From Streptomyces sp. Ag109_O5-10 (GTDB taxonomy: Bacteria > Actinomycetota > Actinomycetes > Streptomycetales > Streptomycetaceae), in assembly GCF_900105755.1 (NCBI RefSeq), contig NZ_FNTQ01000001.1, positions 2,852,001-2,916,000 of the forward strand: a stretch of DNA of 64,000 nt, given 5' to 3'. Shown one piece after another: positions 23,810 to 34,067 of this stretch. How positions within the stretch are numbered: position 1 is the stretch's first letter; each line of letters starts with the position of its first letter. The translations under genes and the position numbers were made by a program. The notes under the pieces are model-generated. The model saw nothing but the letters and a program-made list of their open reading frames with translations. It did no database searches and was not told where the DNA came from.

Positions 23810-24903
23810 AGCTTCGGCGCAATCTCTTCGGTCCAGATCCGCTCCCGCTGCTCCTGCGTCATGTGGCAGGCGGCCCAGTGCCGGCCGCCGACCTCGGTCA
23901 GCTCCGGACGGACCGTGCGGGTGACGTTGTCCTTGGGGACGTCCGCGTACGGGCAGCGCGGGTTGAAGGCACAGCCGGACGGGATGTTGATCAGTGAGGG
24001 CGGGGAACCCTTCACCGGGATCAGGCGCTCCTGCTGCTCACGGTCGAGGCGCGGCATCGAACCCAGCAGACCCCAGGTGTAGGGGTGCCGGGGTTCGTAG
24101 AACACCTTCTCGGCCGGGCCGCGCTCGACACAGCGGCCGCCGTACATCACCAGGATGTCGTCCGCGAGTTCGGCGACGACGCCCAGGTCGTGGGTGATGA
24201 CGATGACCGCGGAGCCGAACTCCTTCTGCAGGTCCCGGATGAGGTCGAGGATCTGCGCCTGGACGGTCACGTCCAGGGCGGTCGTCGGCTCGTCCGCGAT
24301 GAGCAGTTCAGGGTTGTTGACCAGCGACATCGCGATCATCGCGCGCTGGCGCATACCGCCGGAGAACTCGTGCGGGTAGCTGTCCACCCGCTTGTCCGGC
24401 TGGGGGATGCCCACCCGGTCGAGCATCTCGACCGCGCGCCGCTTGGCGGTCTTCTTGTCGACGTTGTGGTGGATGCGATAGGCCTCCACGATCTGCTGGC
24501 CGATCGTGTAGTACGGGTGCAGCGCGGACAGCGGGTCCTGGAAGATCATCGACATCTGCCGGCCGCGGAGCTTGCGCACCTCGTCGGGCGGGCTGCTCAG
24601 CAGCTCGGTGCCGTCCAGCCAGATCTCGCCGGATATCTGCGCCTTGCGCTTGCCGTACTGCCCGGCGGTGTGCAGGCCCATGATGCCGAGCGAGGTCACC
24701 GACTTGCCGGAACCCGACTCGCCCACGATGCCGAGGGTCTTGCCCTTCTCCAGCTGGAAGGACAGGCCGTCGACGGACTTGACCAGGCCGTCGTCGGTCG
24801 GGAAGTGCACCTTCAGGTCGCGCACTTCCAGGAAGGCCGTCGGCGCGGGCGAGGCGCTCGTGGGCTCGCCCACGGCCGCACCGCTCTTGCTCAGTTCCGT
24901 CAT
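23806..24903 (-). CDS. Peptide ABC transporter ATPase (DppD class)
   Basis: A 365-residue ATPase with Walker [12 protein letters not shown], the Q-loop [12 protein letters not shown], signature [13 protein letters not shown], Walker [13 protein letters not shown] and the C-terminal cysteine motif [12 protein letters not shown] typical of the Opp/Dpp pair. It starts at ATG 24903, overlapping the permease stop (ATGA), and ends in a four-base overlap with the second ATPase, so translation of the three genes is coupled. Confidence 0.95.
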
Positions 24904-25898
24904 GAGAGCCTCACTCGGGGGTCGATCACGGCGTACAGGATGTCCACCACGAGGTTGGCGATCAGCACCGCGAGAGAAGTGATCAGGGTGACGCCCAGGA
25001 TGATGGGCAGGTCCTGGTTCTTGATGGCGGTCAGCACCGCCTGGCCGAGGCCCGGCAGGCTGAACGTCGTCTCGGTCAGGATGGCGCCGCCGATGAGAGC
25101 GCCGAGGTCCATGCCGAGCATGGTCAGGATCGGCGTCATCGTGGAGCGCATCGCGTGCTTGCCGATGACGACCTGTTCCTTGAGGCCCTTCGCGCGTGCC
25201 GTGCGGATGTAGTCCTCGCCGAGGATCTCCAGCATGGTGGCGCGAGTGATACGGGCGTACATGGCGGCGTAGAGGAAGGCGAGGGTGATCCAGGGCAGGA
25301 TCATGCCGCCGAGCCAGCCGGAGAAGCTCTGGGCCAGCGGCACGTACTGACCGTTGATCCAGTTCAGTCCGTAACTGAAGACCGCCAGCGAGAGCAGACC
25401 GGTGAAGTAGATGGGAAGGGACACACCGCCGAGCGCGACCACCATGGCCGTGCGGTCCCAGATGCTGCCCCGCTTGAGCGCGGAGAGCACACCCGCCGCG
25501 ACACCGAAGACCAGCCACAGCACGGCGGCACCGAGCGCGAGACCCAGGGTCACCGGGAAGCGGTCGGTCAGCACCGGCCAGACGGCCTGCTCGCTGCGGA
25601 AGGAGTAGCCGAAGCACGGCGCGGCGCAGTGGGTGACGTCACCGCCGGCCGCGTAGGTGCGGCCCACGAAGATGCCCTTGAAGAAGTGCCAGACCTGCAC
25701 GAAGATCGGGTCGCCGAGACCCAGCTTCTCCCGCACCGCCGCGACGGCGTGAGGGTCGGCCTGCTTGCCCACGAAGCTCGTGGCGATGTCCACGCCCGCC
25801 CACTTGGGGACGAGGAAGAAGATGCAGAAGACCACCAGGATGATGACCACCAGCATCACTGCGGCGGCGAACAGCCGCCTGATGAGGTAAGCGAGCAC
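24900..25898 (-). CDS. Peptide ABC transporter permease (DppB class)
   Basis: A 332-residue permease with about six membrane helices. It starts VLAYLIRRLFAAAVMLVVIILVVF, the family N terminus, from GTG 25898. The EAA-loop region reads RTARAKGLKEQVVIGKHAM. A long loop after helix 1 (residues about 35-105) is typical of DppB. No good ribosome site precedes the GTG; instead a very large hairpin ends 12 bp upstream, so its translation may be limited relative to the binding protein. Confidence 0.93.
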   Translation of the reverse strand: MLAYLIRRLFAAAVMLVVIILVVFCIFFLVPKWAGVDIATSFVGKQADPHAVAAVREKLGLGDPIFVQVWHFFKGIFVGRTYAAGGDVTHCAAPCFGYSFRSEQAVWPVLTDRFPVTLGLALGAAVLWLVFGVAAGVLSALKRGSIWDRTAMVVALGGVSLPIYFTGLLSLAVFSYGLNWINGQYVPLAQSFSGWLGGMILPWITLAFLYAAMYARITRATMLEILGEDYIRTARAKGLKEQVVIGKHAMRSTMTPILTMLGMDLGALIGGAILTETTFSLPGLGQAVLTAIKNQDLPIILGVTLITSLAVLIANLVVDILYAVIDPRVRLS

Positions 25899-25909
25899 AG
25901 CTAACGGCC

Positions 25910-25964
25910 CGCCGCGGGACCGCGGGCCACCGGAGGTCTTCCGGTGGCCCACGGTCCCGCCGCG
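25910..25964 (-). terminator. Large hairpin between binding-protein and permease genes
   Basis: Inner stem GGGCCACCGGA / TCCGGTGGCCC (11 bp, loop GGTCT at 25935-25939) continues into an outer stem of 12 more pairs with two mismatches (25910-25922 with 25952-25964). It probably stops most transcripts after the binding-protein gene or protects its mRNA 3' end, giving more binding protein than permease. Confidence 0.8.
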
Positions 25965-26009
25965 CCGGCCTTCACCTGCCTTTCGTGCCGTGCGGCGGGT
26001 GTGCCGGGA

Positions 26010-27806
26010 TTACTTCGTGGACTTCAGACCGATGTTGACGAAGTCGTAGTAGCCGCTGTACGCGTTCGTCGTGTACACGTTGGCGATACGCGAGGAGCGC
26101 CAGTTCAGGAGTCGCTCGAAGGTGAAGGGCAGGTAGTACGCGCCCTCGGTGACCTTGTGGTTGATCTCCGTGGCGATCTGCGTCTTCTTCGCCTCGTCCT
26201 GCTGGGCGTTGTACTGGTTGAACAGCCCGTCGATCGTCTTGTCCTTGATCAGGCCGAAGTTGTTGTTACCGCTCTGCAGGATGTAGCTGCTGTCCCACAG
26301 CGGGGCTCCGAAGCCCTGGACGGTCGGGAAGTCCGCGCCCCAGCCCATGATGATGATGCCGAGCTTCTTCTTCGCGACGTTCGAGGGAGAGCCGATGATG
26401 CCGGAGCTCTGCGCACCGTCGTACTGGTAGATGTCGGCCTGGATGCCGACCTTCTTCAGCGCCGCCTGCAGGGACGTGGCCGTGGCCACCTCCTGCTGCT
26501 TGTTGTTGCGGACCGCGATGGTGGTCTTGAAGCCGTTCGGCTGACCGCAGGCCTTCAGCGCCTTCTTGGCCAGGTCGTCGTTGCCGGTCTTGTTGGCACC
26601 GGAGATCCCGTACGGGTCGTACTTCTGGCCCTCGCCACCGGCGATGGCGGGCGGGAGCATGTTGGTACCGATGTCACCACCGGCGATCGGGCCACCGCGC
26701 GCGGTCTGCAGCGACACGTGGTCGGCCGCGTAGATGACCGCCTTGCGGCAATCGATGTTGTCGAACGGCTTGACGCTCTGCGGGAAGACCGCGTAGCGGA
26801 TGAAGCCGGAGATCGGGTTGTCCAGGTTGCCCTTGTGCTGCTTCAGGGCGATGGTGCGGCCCTGCGGACCCAGACCCGTCTGGCTGGCGTCGATGTCGTA
26901 GTCGCCGTTGATCAGACGCTGGTCCATGTCGGACTGGTTCGAGGAGATGGTCAGCGAGATCTTGTCCGGGTACGCCTTGCGCACCGGGTCGGACGACGCC
27001 TTCCAGCTGGTGTTGCGCACCAGCACCAGCTTCTTGCCCGGGCTGTACGACTCGAACTTGTACGGGCCGGAGGAGAAGGGGTGCAGCGTGTACTTCGCCT
27101 TGGTGTCCTTGTCCTGGCGGACCGGGGACGCCGTGACCATGGCGAGGACCTGCTTGAAGTCCGCGTTCGCCTTGGGCAGGTGGAAGACGATCGTCTTGGC
27201 GTCGGGCGTGGAGATCGCCTTCAGGCCCAGGTGGTCCTTCGAGGTGTCCTTGTAGGGACCCTTGTAGGTGTTGTTGGGGTCGAGCATCTGCTGGAGGTAG
27301 ATCGGACCGCCGGACAGCACGTCCTGCGCCCAGACCCGCTCGATGCCGTACTTGATGTCCTGGGAGGTGATGGCCTTGCCGTCCTCCCAGGTGATCCCGT
27401 CACGCAGGTGGAAGGTGTAGGTCTTGCCGTCGGCCGAGACCTGTCCCATGTCGGTGGCCAGGTCGGGCGTGAGCTCGGCGCCCGCGGCACCCGGCTCGGT
27501 CTTGAAGGTGAGCAGCTGACGGCTGTAGTACCGCGAGAAGTCCCACATGAAGCCGTAGTAACCGCGCGTGGTGTCCCAGAAGTCGGCGTCCTGGGCGGAG
27601 ACGAACTTGAGCTCGCCGCCCTTCTTGACCAGCGAGGCCTGGGCGACCTTGTTGTTCGCCGCGTCGAAGCCGGCGGCGCCGTTCTTCGAACCGCCGTCGT
27701 CGCTGCTGTTTCCGCCGCCGCACGCTGCCAAGGCCAGCATGCCGGCGACCGCGGCAGCAGCGGCCAACGCCTGCTTACGCCGCCCTGAGGTGCGTTGGGT
27801 AGTCAC
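26010..27806 (-). CDS. Family 5 peptide-binding lipoprotein of ABC importer
   Basis: A 598-residue substrate-binding protein with a lipoprotein signal: basic RTSGRRKQ, hydrophobic core, lipobox LAAC. The SBP_bac_5 pattern is seen in YYGFMWDFSRYYSRQLLTF, YTFHLRDGITWEDGKAITSQDI and the C-terminal YLPFTFERLLNWRSSRIANVYT. It captures oligopeptides outside the membrane for the DppB/C permease. GTG 27806 follows GGAGGATCCGAGATC. It is followed by the large hairpin, fitting a need for excess binding protein. Confidence 0.94.
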   Translation of the reverse strand: MTTQRTSGRRKQALAAAAAVAGMLALAACGGGNSSDDGGSKNGAAGFDAANNKVAQASLVKKGGELKFVSAQDADFWDTTRGYYGFMWDFSRYYSRQLLTFKTEPGAAGAELTPDLATDMGQVSADGKTYTFHLRDGITWEDGKAITSQDIKYGIERVWAQDVLSGGPIYLQQMLDPNNTYKGPYKDTSKDHLGLKAISTPDAKTIVFHLPKANADFKQVLAMVTASPVRQDKDTKAKYTLHPFSSGPYKFESYSPGKKLVLVRNTSWKASSDPVRKAYPDKISLTISSNQSDMDQRLINGDYDIDASQTGLGPQGRTIALKQHKGNLDNPISGFIRYAVFPQSVKPFDNIDCRKAVIYAADHVSLQTARGGPIAGGDIGTNMLPPAIAGGEGQKYDPYGISGANKTGNDDLAKKALKACGQPNGFKTTIAVRNNKQQEVATATSLQAALKKVGIQADIYQYDGAQSSGIIGSPSNVAKKKLGIIIMGWGADFPTVQGFGAPLWDSSYILQSGNNNFGLIKDKTIDGLFNQYNAQQDEAKKTQIATEINHKVTEGAYYLPFTFERLLNWRSSRIANVYTTNAYSGYYDFVNIGLKSTK

Positions 27807-27876
27807 GATCTCGGATCCTCCGGATTAGATGAGAGACCCCGTGTAGATGGCACGGGACGCTTGGGGGTAAGGCGGT

Positions 27877-28884
27877 TCAGCGGGAGCCCTTGGGGTCCAG
27901 CGCGTCCCGCACGCCGTCGCCGAAGAGGTTGAAGGCCAGAACGGTGATGAAGATCGCCACGCCGGGGACGACCATGTACATGGGGTCCGAGTCGTAGTAG
28001 TCGATCGCGGTGGAGAGCATCTGCCCCCAGGAGGACGTGGGCGGCTTGACGCCCACACCCAGGAAGCTGAGTGCCGCCTCGGTGAGGATGTTGGTGGGGA
28101 TCATCATCGTCGTGTAGACGATGATCGGCGCGACCAGGTTGGGCAGCAGTTCCTTGAACAGGATGTAGAAGCGCCCGGCACCCAGCGATCGGGCGGCCTC
28201 GACGTACTCGCGCTCACGCATCGAGAGGGTCTGTCCGCGCACCACGCGTCCGATGTACGGCCAGCCGAAGAACCCGATGACCAGGATCATCACGAAGACG
28301 CGCACGCTGGAACCGCTCAACCCCAGCATGTCGTTCGGCATCACGGAGACCAGCGCGATGATGAAGAGCAGCTGCGGGAAGGCCAGCAGACCGTCCATGA
28401 CGCGGCTGATCGCCGAGTCGACCCAGCCGCCGAAGAAGCCGGCCAGGATGCCGAGGACGGTGCCGAGGACGACGGCGACGATCGCGGACAGGAAGCCCAC
28501 GAGGAGCGAGATCTGGGCGCCGTAGAGGATCCGCGCGAAGATGTCGCGGCCGTTGACGGGCTCGACGCCCAGCAGGTGGTCGCCGCTGATGCCGCCCAAC
28601 GACCCCTTGGGGGTGCCGAACAGAGGGTCGATCAGGCTCTCGTGGAAGGTGTCCGGGTCCTGCCCGACCAGATTGGCGATCACTGGGGCGAGAACGGCGA
28701 CCAGGATGAGGAGGAGCACAACAACGCCGCCCGTGAGGGCGAGTTTGTCGCGCTTGAGGCGCTCCCAGGCGATCCGGCCCAGGGAACGCCCCTGCACGGC
28801 CTCGTCACCGGCGTTGGCAGCCGCCGCTTCTTCGGCCGCACTCGGGACCGCCTCCGCGGTCGGCTCGTGCAATGGTGCCGTCAT
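27877..28884 (-). CDS. Peptide ABC transporter permease (DppC class)
   Basis: A 335-residue permease, first gene of the importer operon. An acidic/Ala-rich cytosolic N terminus (about 45 residues) precedes LGRIAWERLKRDKLALTGGVVVLLLILVAVL, the DppC signature helix. The EAA loop is REYVEAARSLGAGRFYILFKELLPN. About six helices. Start chosen at ATG 28884 (GAGGGG upstream). The unusual order permease C - binding protein - permease B - ATPase - ATPase splits the two permeases. Confidence 0.93.
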   Translation of the reverse strand: MTAPLHEPTAEAVPSAAEEAAAANAGDEAVQGRSLGRIAWERLKRDKLALTGGVVVLLLILVAVLAPVIANLVGQDPDTFHESLIDPLFGTPKGSLGGISGDHLLGVEPVNGRDIFARILYGAQISLLVGFLSAIVAVVLGTVLGILAGFFGGWVDSAISRVMDGLLAFPQLLFIIALVSVMPNDMLGLSGSSVRVFVMILVIGFFGWPYIGRVVRGQTLSMREREYVEAARSLGAGRFYILFKELLPNLVAPIIVYTTMMIPTNILTEAALSFLGVGVKPPTSSWGQMLSTAIDYYDSDPMYMVVPGVAIFITVLAFNLFGDGVRDALDPKGSR

Positions 28885-29259
28885 CTGGCAGGGACCCCTC
28901 TCAACCGGCGGTGGCCGGCTTGCACTTGCCGCTGGTAGCGGCATGATCGTTCTCTGCTGGGCAGGGTTGAACACCCCATGAAGCGCGAGTCTTCAACGCT
29001 GTGGCGACTGGTTGCCAGAGTTGGCGGTGAATGGATGCGCAACCGTGATACGAGCATGTAGTTTCGTTATCCGAACGCCGGGTAACGCCCGCCGGACACG
29101 GACATACCCTGACGAGACAGCGCATGAGCTGATGTATGTCCGCGGACTACGCGCGCAGACCGGCTTCGACCCCCGCCTCAGCCGCCGCGGTTCTCCCTGC
29201 GGTACGCGACGCCGACGGGCCGGCCGTCGAACCCCGCCTGCGGGAGGGATACAGCACGG
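28885..29259. other. Promoter-bearing gap upstream of the peptide importer
   Basis: 375 bp with no supported gene. It must contain the importer promoter reading left and the end of the SseB gene. It is relatively A/T-rich around 28960-29080. I see no clear paired -35/-10 on the minus strand. Confidence 0.5.
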
Positions 29260-30051
29260 TCAGTAGACGCCGGGCGCGGGCGGATACCCGTAGCCCGCCG
29301 CCGGGGCCGGTGCCGCGTGGGCCTCGCGGTCGTAGAACGGCCGTGCCGCCGCCCGCATCCACATCACGACCGGGTCGTACTCGTCGGTCATCGCGACCGT
29401 CGACACCGGCAGTCCGTCCGGCACCGCGCCGATCGACTGCTGCATCATCCCCCGCACCGAGTCCACGGCCGACGGCGAGGTGTCGTACACGTCCAGGCCG
29501 ATCGCGAGGTACGGCGCCCCGAGGGCCGGCTGTACCCAGGCGCGGCGCAGCGAGCGGACCGCGGGGGTGCGGTGGGCGTTCTGCGTGAGCAGGGCGTAGA
29601 ACTGCGGGACCTCGATGGCCGGTTCGGTGAGCCGGAGCGGGCCGGCCGGCTGGCGGTCCAGGCCGGTGGCGATGCGGCGCAGGTCCAGCCAGGGGATGCC
29701 GACGCCGCCGCCCGGGGCGTGCGGGTTGAGCCAGAGGCCGAAGTGGTCGGGGTAGAGCGTGCGGGCCACGTCGACGCCGTCGACCACCTCGTACGAGCGG
29801 TTCCAGCCGCTCGCGGAGAGTTCCTGGGCCGAGGTCACGCAGGGGGCGTAGCCGTGGCCCTCGACCTCCATGTTCCCGTACTGGGCGTCGGGGGAGCCGG
29901 CCTGGCCGTGCCAGAGCAGCATCCAGATCTGGCCGGAGGACGGCGTGGCGAGGGCGCGGAGGAGTGCCTCGTAGGCGTCGTAACGCCCGGGGGTTACCTG
30001 GCGCAGCATGTGCTCGACCTGTCCGGCCGCCGCGGTGCCGCTGGCGCTCAC
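29260..30051 (-). CDS. SseB-type (enhanced serine sensitivity) protein 1
   Basis: A 263-residue protein with an SseB N-terminal-like half (AYEALLRALATPSSGQIWMLLWHGQ...CVTSAQELSASGW) and an SseB_C-like half (RAWVQPALGAPYLAIGLDVY...AVDSVRGMM...VSTVAMTDEYDP). E. coli SseB raises serine sensitivity when overproduced; its mechanism is unclear. The proline/tyrosine tail AGYGYPPAPGVY is low complexity. A second SseB gene lies 169 bp upstream, and glycine/serine catabolic genes follow, so a role in serine balance is plausible. Confidence 0.85.
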   Translation of the reverse strand: MSASGTAAAGQVEHMLRQVTPGRYDAYEALLRALATPSSGQIWMLLWHGQAGSPDAQYGNMEVEGHGYAPCVTSAQELSASGWNRSYEVVDGVDVARTLYPDHFGLWLNPHAPGGGVGIPWLDLRRIATGLDRQPAGPLRLTEPAIEVPQFYALLTQNAHRTPAVRSLRRAWVQPALGAPYLAIGLDVYDTSPSAVDSVRGMMQQSIGAVPDGLPVSTVAMTDEYDPVVMWMRAAARPFYDREAHAAPAPAAGYGYPPAPGVY

Positions 30052-30129
30052 GTGTTACCGCCCCTTCATCTGGTGCCCCGCGTCTGGAGGGCGCCCCGCC
30101 GTTGGAGACAGCTTATGCGCCCAGGGGGC

Positions 30130-30222
30130 GGGGGCCGATTGTCCGTCGGCGGGTGCGGGTTTCGTCGTGGCGGAGCGCGCGGTTCCCCGCGCCCCCGAGT
30201 CGGCTGCCCCCAGGGCGCTCCT
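30130..30222. repeat. Streptomyces-type intergenic palindromic repeat, copy 5
   Basis: CGTGGCGGAGCGCGCGGTTCCCCGCGCCCCCGAGTCGGCTGCCCCCAGGGCGCTCC between the two SseB genes; degenerate relative to other copies. Confidence 0.55.
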
Positions 30223-31012
30223 AGTGACCGTACTGATAGAAGGGGCGCACGTTCTCCCGCATCCAGTGGCCCACGGGGTCGTCCGCCACGTCGAGCAGGA
30301 CCAGGTTCACCGGCCACTTCACCGGGACCCGGCCCAGCGCCTTGCCCAGGGCCTCCAGCGGCAGCGCGCGCAAGTCGCCCTCCCACTGGGAGAGTTCGAT
30401 GCCCACGAACATCACCGGGTCGGCCGTCTCGATCGCGGCCAGGCAGCGGCGGGCCGTGGTGACCACGCCGATCGCCGCGAACTCCGCCGACGCCGCGGCC
30501 AGGAAGTCCATCGGGTCGTCCTGCCAGTCCGGTTCGAAGAGGCGGACCCGGCCGCCGGAGGCGGGGCCGTCCAGTTCGGTGCGGCCGGCCCGGCAGAGCT
30601 GGGCGACCGCCTCCGGGGGCAGCGGGAGACCGACCACTCCCCCGGGGTTGACGGCGATGCCGACCTGCGGGGGCAGGCCGCGGGCGAACTCGACCGCCGG
30701 GGCGATCGTGTACGACAGGTGGGAGCCGGCCACCTGCCGGAACTGCTCCTCGGAGCTGAAGACCGGCACGTACACCTGGCCCTCGATCTGCATGGTGGGC
30801 AGGTCCAGCGGGCCGCTGTGCGGGCCGCCGCCCTCGGGCAGCGGGATCCACAGGAAGCTCCGCCCCAGTACCTCGATGAGCCGGCCCGCCGCCGCGGGCA
30901 CGCCGAGGGAGGCCGACAGGACCTCCTCCAGTTCGTTGCCGGGCCACCCGCCGTGCGGGTGGGGGTGCGCCTGTGCCGGGAAGTCCGCGGGAATGTCCGC
31001 CGGGAAGTCCAT
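30221..31012 (-). CDS. SseB-type (enhanced serine sensitivity) protein 2
   Basis: A 263-residue SseB with clearer family features than its neighbour: NELEEVLSASLGVPAAAGRLIEVL, SFLWIPLPEGG, YVPVFSSEEQFRQV, VGIAVNPGGVVGLPLPPEAVAQL, and a C-terminal half ending VGHWMRENVRPFYQYGH. The two SseB proteins share length and ending style (PFYDRE / PFYQYG) but are well diverged, suggesting an old tandem duplication. It is transcribed away from the gcvT cluster. Confidence 0.88.
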   Translation of the reverse strand: MDFPADIPADFPAQAHPHPHGGWPGNELEEVLSASLGVPAAAGRLIEVLGRSFLWIPLPEGGGPHSGPLDLPTMQIEGQVYVPVFSSEEQFRQVAGSHLSYTIAPAVEFARGLPPQVGIAVNPGGVVGLPLPPEAVAQLCRAGRTELDGPASGGRVRLFEPDWQDDPMDFLAAASAEFAAIGVVTTARRCLAAIETADPVMFVGIELSQWEGDLRALPLEALGKALGRVPVKWPVNLVLLDVADDPVGHWMRENVRPFYQYGH

Positions 31013-31120
31013 CTGCCTACCGCCTGCTGGAAACCGCTGCTGAGGCTGGAAAGGCTAGCGGGTGACACCGACAAAGCCACCCCACCAGCCGGTTCGGGCC
31101 GCGGAGGCGGTCCCGGCGCG

Positions 31121-31292
31121 CCACGGCCCTCACCGCGCACCACGGCCCTCACCGCGCACCACGGCCCTCACCGCGCACCACGGCCCTCACCGCGCACCAC
31201 GGCCGTCACCGCGCGCCACGGCCCTCACCGCGCGCCACGGCCGTCCCGGGCGCACCATGGCCCTCACCGCGCGCCACGGCCGTCCCGGCGCG
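31121..31292. repeat. 19-bp tandem repeat array (about nine copies)
   Basis: The unit CCACGGCCCTCACCGCGCA recurs head to tail with a strict 19-bp step from 31121, with C/G variants (CCGTC) and small length changes in the last copies. The array spans the stop codon (31264-31266) of the P-loop gene, so its last three copies encode that protein's C terminus. 31013-31120 holds nothing else. Confidence 0.9.
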
Positions 31293-31983
31293 CCGCAACC
31301 GGTCCGTCGCGGCCGTCTCGGTGCTCGAAGCCGATCCGGTGCAGTACGTCCGCCGCGGCCCGGTCGAGGAGGACCGCCGAGCCGACGCCCTCGGGAAGCC
31401 TCCCCTTCTCCGCCGCGCGCAGCAGCCGGCCGGCCGCCCTGCGGTGGCGCAGGAAGGCGTACCGGGAGACGCCCCGGCCGCGCTCGCGCTGGCCGTCCAG
31501 TGCCGTGCCCGGCGTGACGTCGAGGAGCAGCAGGTGCAGGGTGCCGCCGCGGCGGCGGGCCTCCCGGGCCAGCCAGTCGCGCACCCAGGCCTGGGTTCCG
31601 CAGTCGTGCACGACCACGCCCTCGCCGGTGCCGAGGGCCCGGCGCAGCCCCGCGTAGTGGGCGAGGCGGACCAGCGGGCGGTAGAGGGCGTACGGCAGGA
31701 GCCGGGCCAGGCGGGCGTCCCAGCGGTCGCGGGTGTCCTGGGAGTCGACGCGGATGCCCTGCACGGTGCGGTGCATCAGGGTGGACTTGCCGCTGCCGGG
31801 CAGCCCGGTGACCACGACCAGGTCCCGGGGGCCGAAGAGCAGGCCGTGCGGGCTGTGCCCGGCCCGGCCGCGCAGGTCGCGGACGACCGGCGCGGGGCGT
31901 TCGTCGCACCGCTCGCGGGCCGGGGCCGTCGGCTGCCGGGGCAGGGCGATGCCCGTCGTCGCGTACGCCGTGGTCCTTGTCAC
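31264..31983 (-). CDS. P-loop kinase-like ATPase (AAA_33 type)
   Basis: A 239-residue protein with Walker A VVVTGLPGSGKSTLMHR, then VHDCGTQAWVRDWLAREARRRGGTLHLLLLDVTPGTALDGQRERGR, the layout of small zeta-toxin/gluconate-kinase-like nucleotide kinases (AAA_33). The substrate is unknown. GTG 31983 follows GGGAGGACGATCACG and was preferred over longer upstream frames. Its last 20 residues (DGRDGPVAARRDGRGAR) are encoded by the 19-bp tandem array, so the tail is probably dispensable. It is divergent from gcvT, with the riboswitch between. Confidence 0.83.
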   Translation of the reverse strand: MTRTTAYATTGIALPRQPTAPARERCDERPAPVVRDLRGRAGHSPHGLLFGPRDLVVVTGLPGSGKSTLMHRTVQGIRVDSQDTRDRWDARLARLLPYALYRPLVRLAHYAGLRRALGTGEGVVVHDCGTQAWVRDWLAREARRRGGTLHLLLLDVTPGTALDGQRERGRGVSRYAFLRHRRAAGRLLRAAEKGRLPEGVGSAVLLDRAAADVLHRIGFEHRDGRDGPVAARRDGRGAR

Positions 31984-32178
31984 CGTGATCGTCCTCCCTG
32001 GGGGCTCAGGAAAGGTTTTCCCCACTGAACGTAAAGAGAAGGTAATGCACGGTGTCTCGCGGTTCCGTTCGCGTCCTGCCACAGACGCGTCACAGTGCTC
32101 CGGGACGGGTCCGGCCTGCCACGGACCCGGGGGGCGTGCAATGATGTCCGCGCCAACTGCATACCGGCCGCTTGAATC

Positions 32179-32385
32179 CGCGCGGGAGAGTCCCCAGCCG
32201 TCTTCGCTGGGGCGCCGAAGGAGCAAGTCCCTCCCTTGAATCTCTCAGGCCCCGTTACCGCGCGGGCGAGGCACATCTGAAAAGCGGGCCGCTGTGTCAG
32301 TGGCTCCACCCAAGGTGCAAGCCGTGACCATTTCGGTGGTCAGGGCGAACCTCTCAGGTTCCGATGACAGATGGGGAGGACAGCC
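32179..32385 (+). ncRNA. Tandem (two-aptamer) glycine riboswitch
   Basis: Upstream of gcvT, the first aptamer shows GGGAGAGTC, GCGCCGAAGGAGCAA (32212-32226) and GAATCTCTCAGG (32238-32249). The second shows GGCGAACCTCTCAGG (32344-32357) and ends GACAGATGGGGAGG. These are the class hallmarks, including the two CTCTCAGG cores about 100 nt apart. Glycine binding is known to switch on gcv genes in Streptomyces (S. griseus). It controls gcvT and probably the whole rightward cluster. The gap 31984-32178 holds the promoters for both directions. Confidence 0.95.
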
Positions 32386-32428
32386 CTCGCCTGTCATGCC
32401 CTTGGGACCTCCGGGAGACGACCGACCG

Positions 32429-33556
<1,128 letters not shown>

Positions 33557-33674
33557 CCCACAGCCCACCGGGCAGCCCACTGGGCGTGACCCGGCACACA
33601 TCGCCGCTGGTCACGCACGTTCCCAGCAGTCCCCTCTTCACCAGCACTCCCCCGCGTACAGGAGAATTCAGGCC

Positions 33675-34052
33675 ATGAGCAACCCCCAGCAGCTGCGTTA
33701 CAGCAAGGAGCACGAGTGGCTGACGGCCGCCGAGGACGGCGTGGCGACGGTCGGCATCACGGAGCACGCGGCCAACGCGCTCGGTGACGTCGTCTTCGTC
33801 CAGCTCCCGGCGGTCGGCGACACGGTGACCGCGGGCGAGTCCTGCGGCGAGCTGGAGTCGACCAAGTCGGTGTCCGACCTGTACGCGCCGGTGACCGGTG
33901 AGATCACCGCGGTCAACGAGGACGTCGTCGACGACCCGTCCCTGGTGAACTCGGCCCCCTTCGAGGGCGGCTGGCTGTTCAAGGTGCGCGTCACGGACGA
34001 GCCGGACGACCTGCTCTCCGCCGACGAGTACACCGCCTTCATCGCCGGCTGA
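33675..34052 (+). CDS. gcvH: Glycine cleavage system H protein
   Basis: A 125-residue lipoyl carrier. The lipoylated lysine is in [20 protein letters not shown]. The start is [15 protein letters not shown] at ATG 33675 (GGAGAATTCAGGCC upstream). It shuttles the aminomethyl group between GcvP, GcvT and the lipoamide dehydrogenase. It lies between gcvT (118 bp) and glyA (15 bp). Confidence 0.97.
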   Translation: MSNPQQLRYSKEHEWLTAAEDGVATVGITEHAANALGDVVFVQLPAVGDTVTAGESCGELESTKSVSDLYAPVTGEITAVNEDVVDDPSLVNSAPFEGGWLFKVRVTDEPDDLLSADEYTAFIAG

Positions 34053-34067
34053 GGAGTCGTGGAACGG

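Noticed and set aside
31121..31292. CRISPR array
   Set aside because: The repeats are contiguous 19-mers with no spacers.
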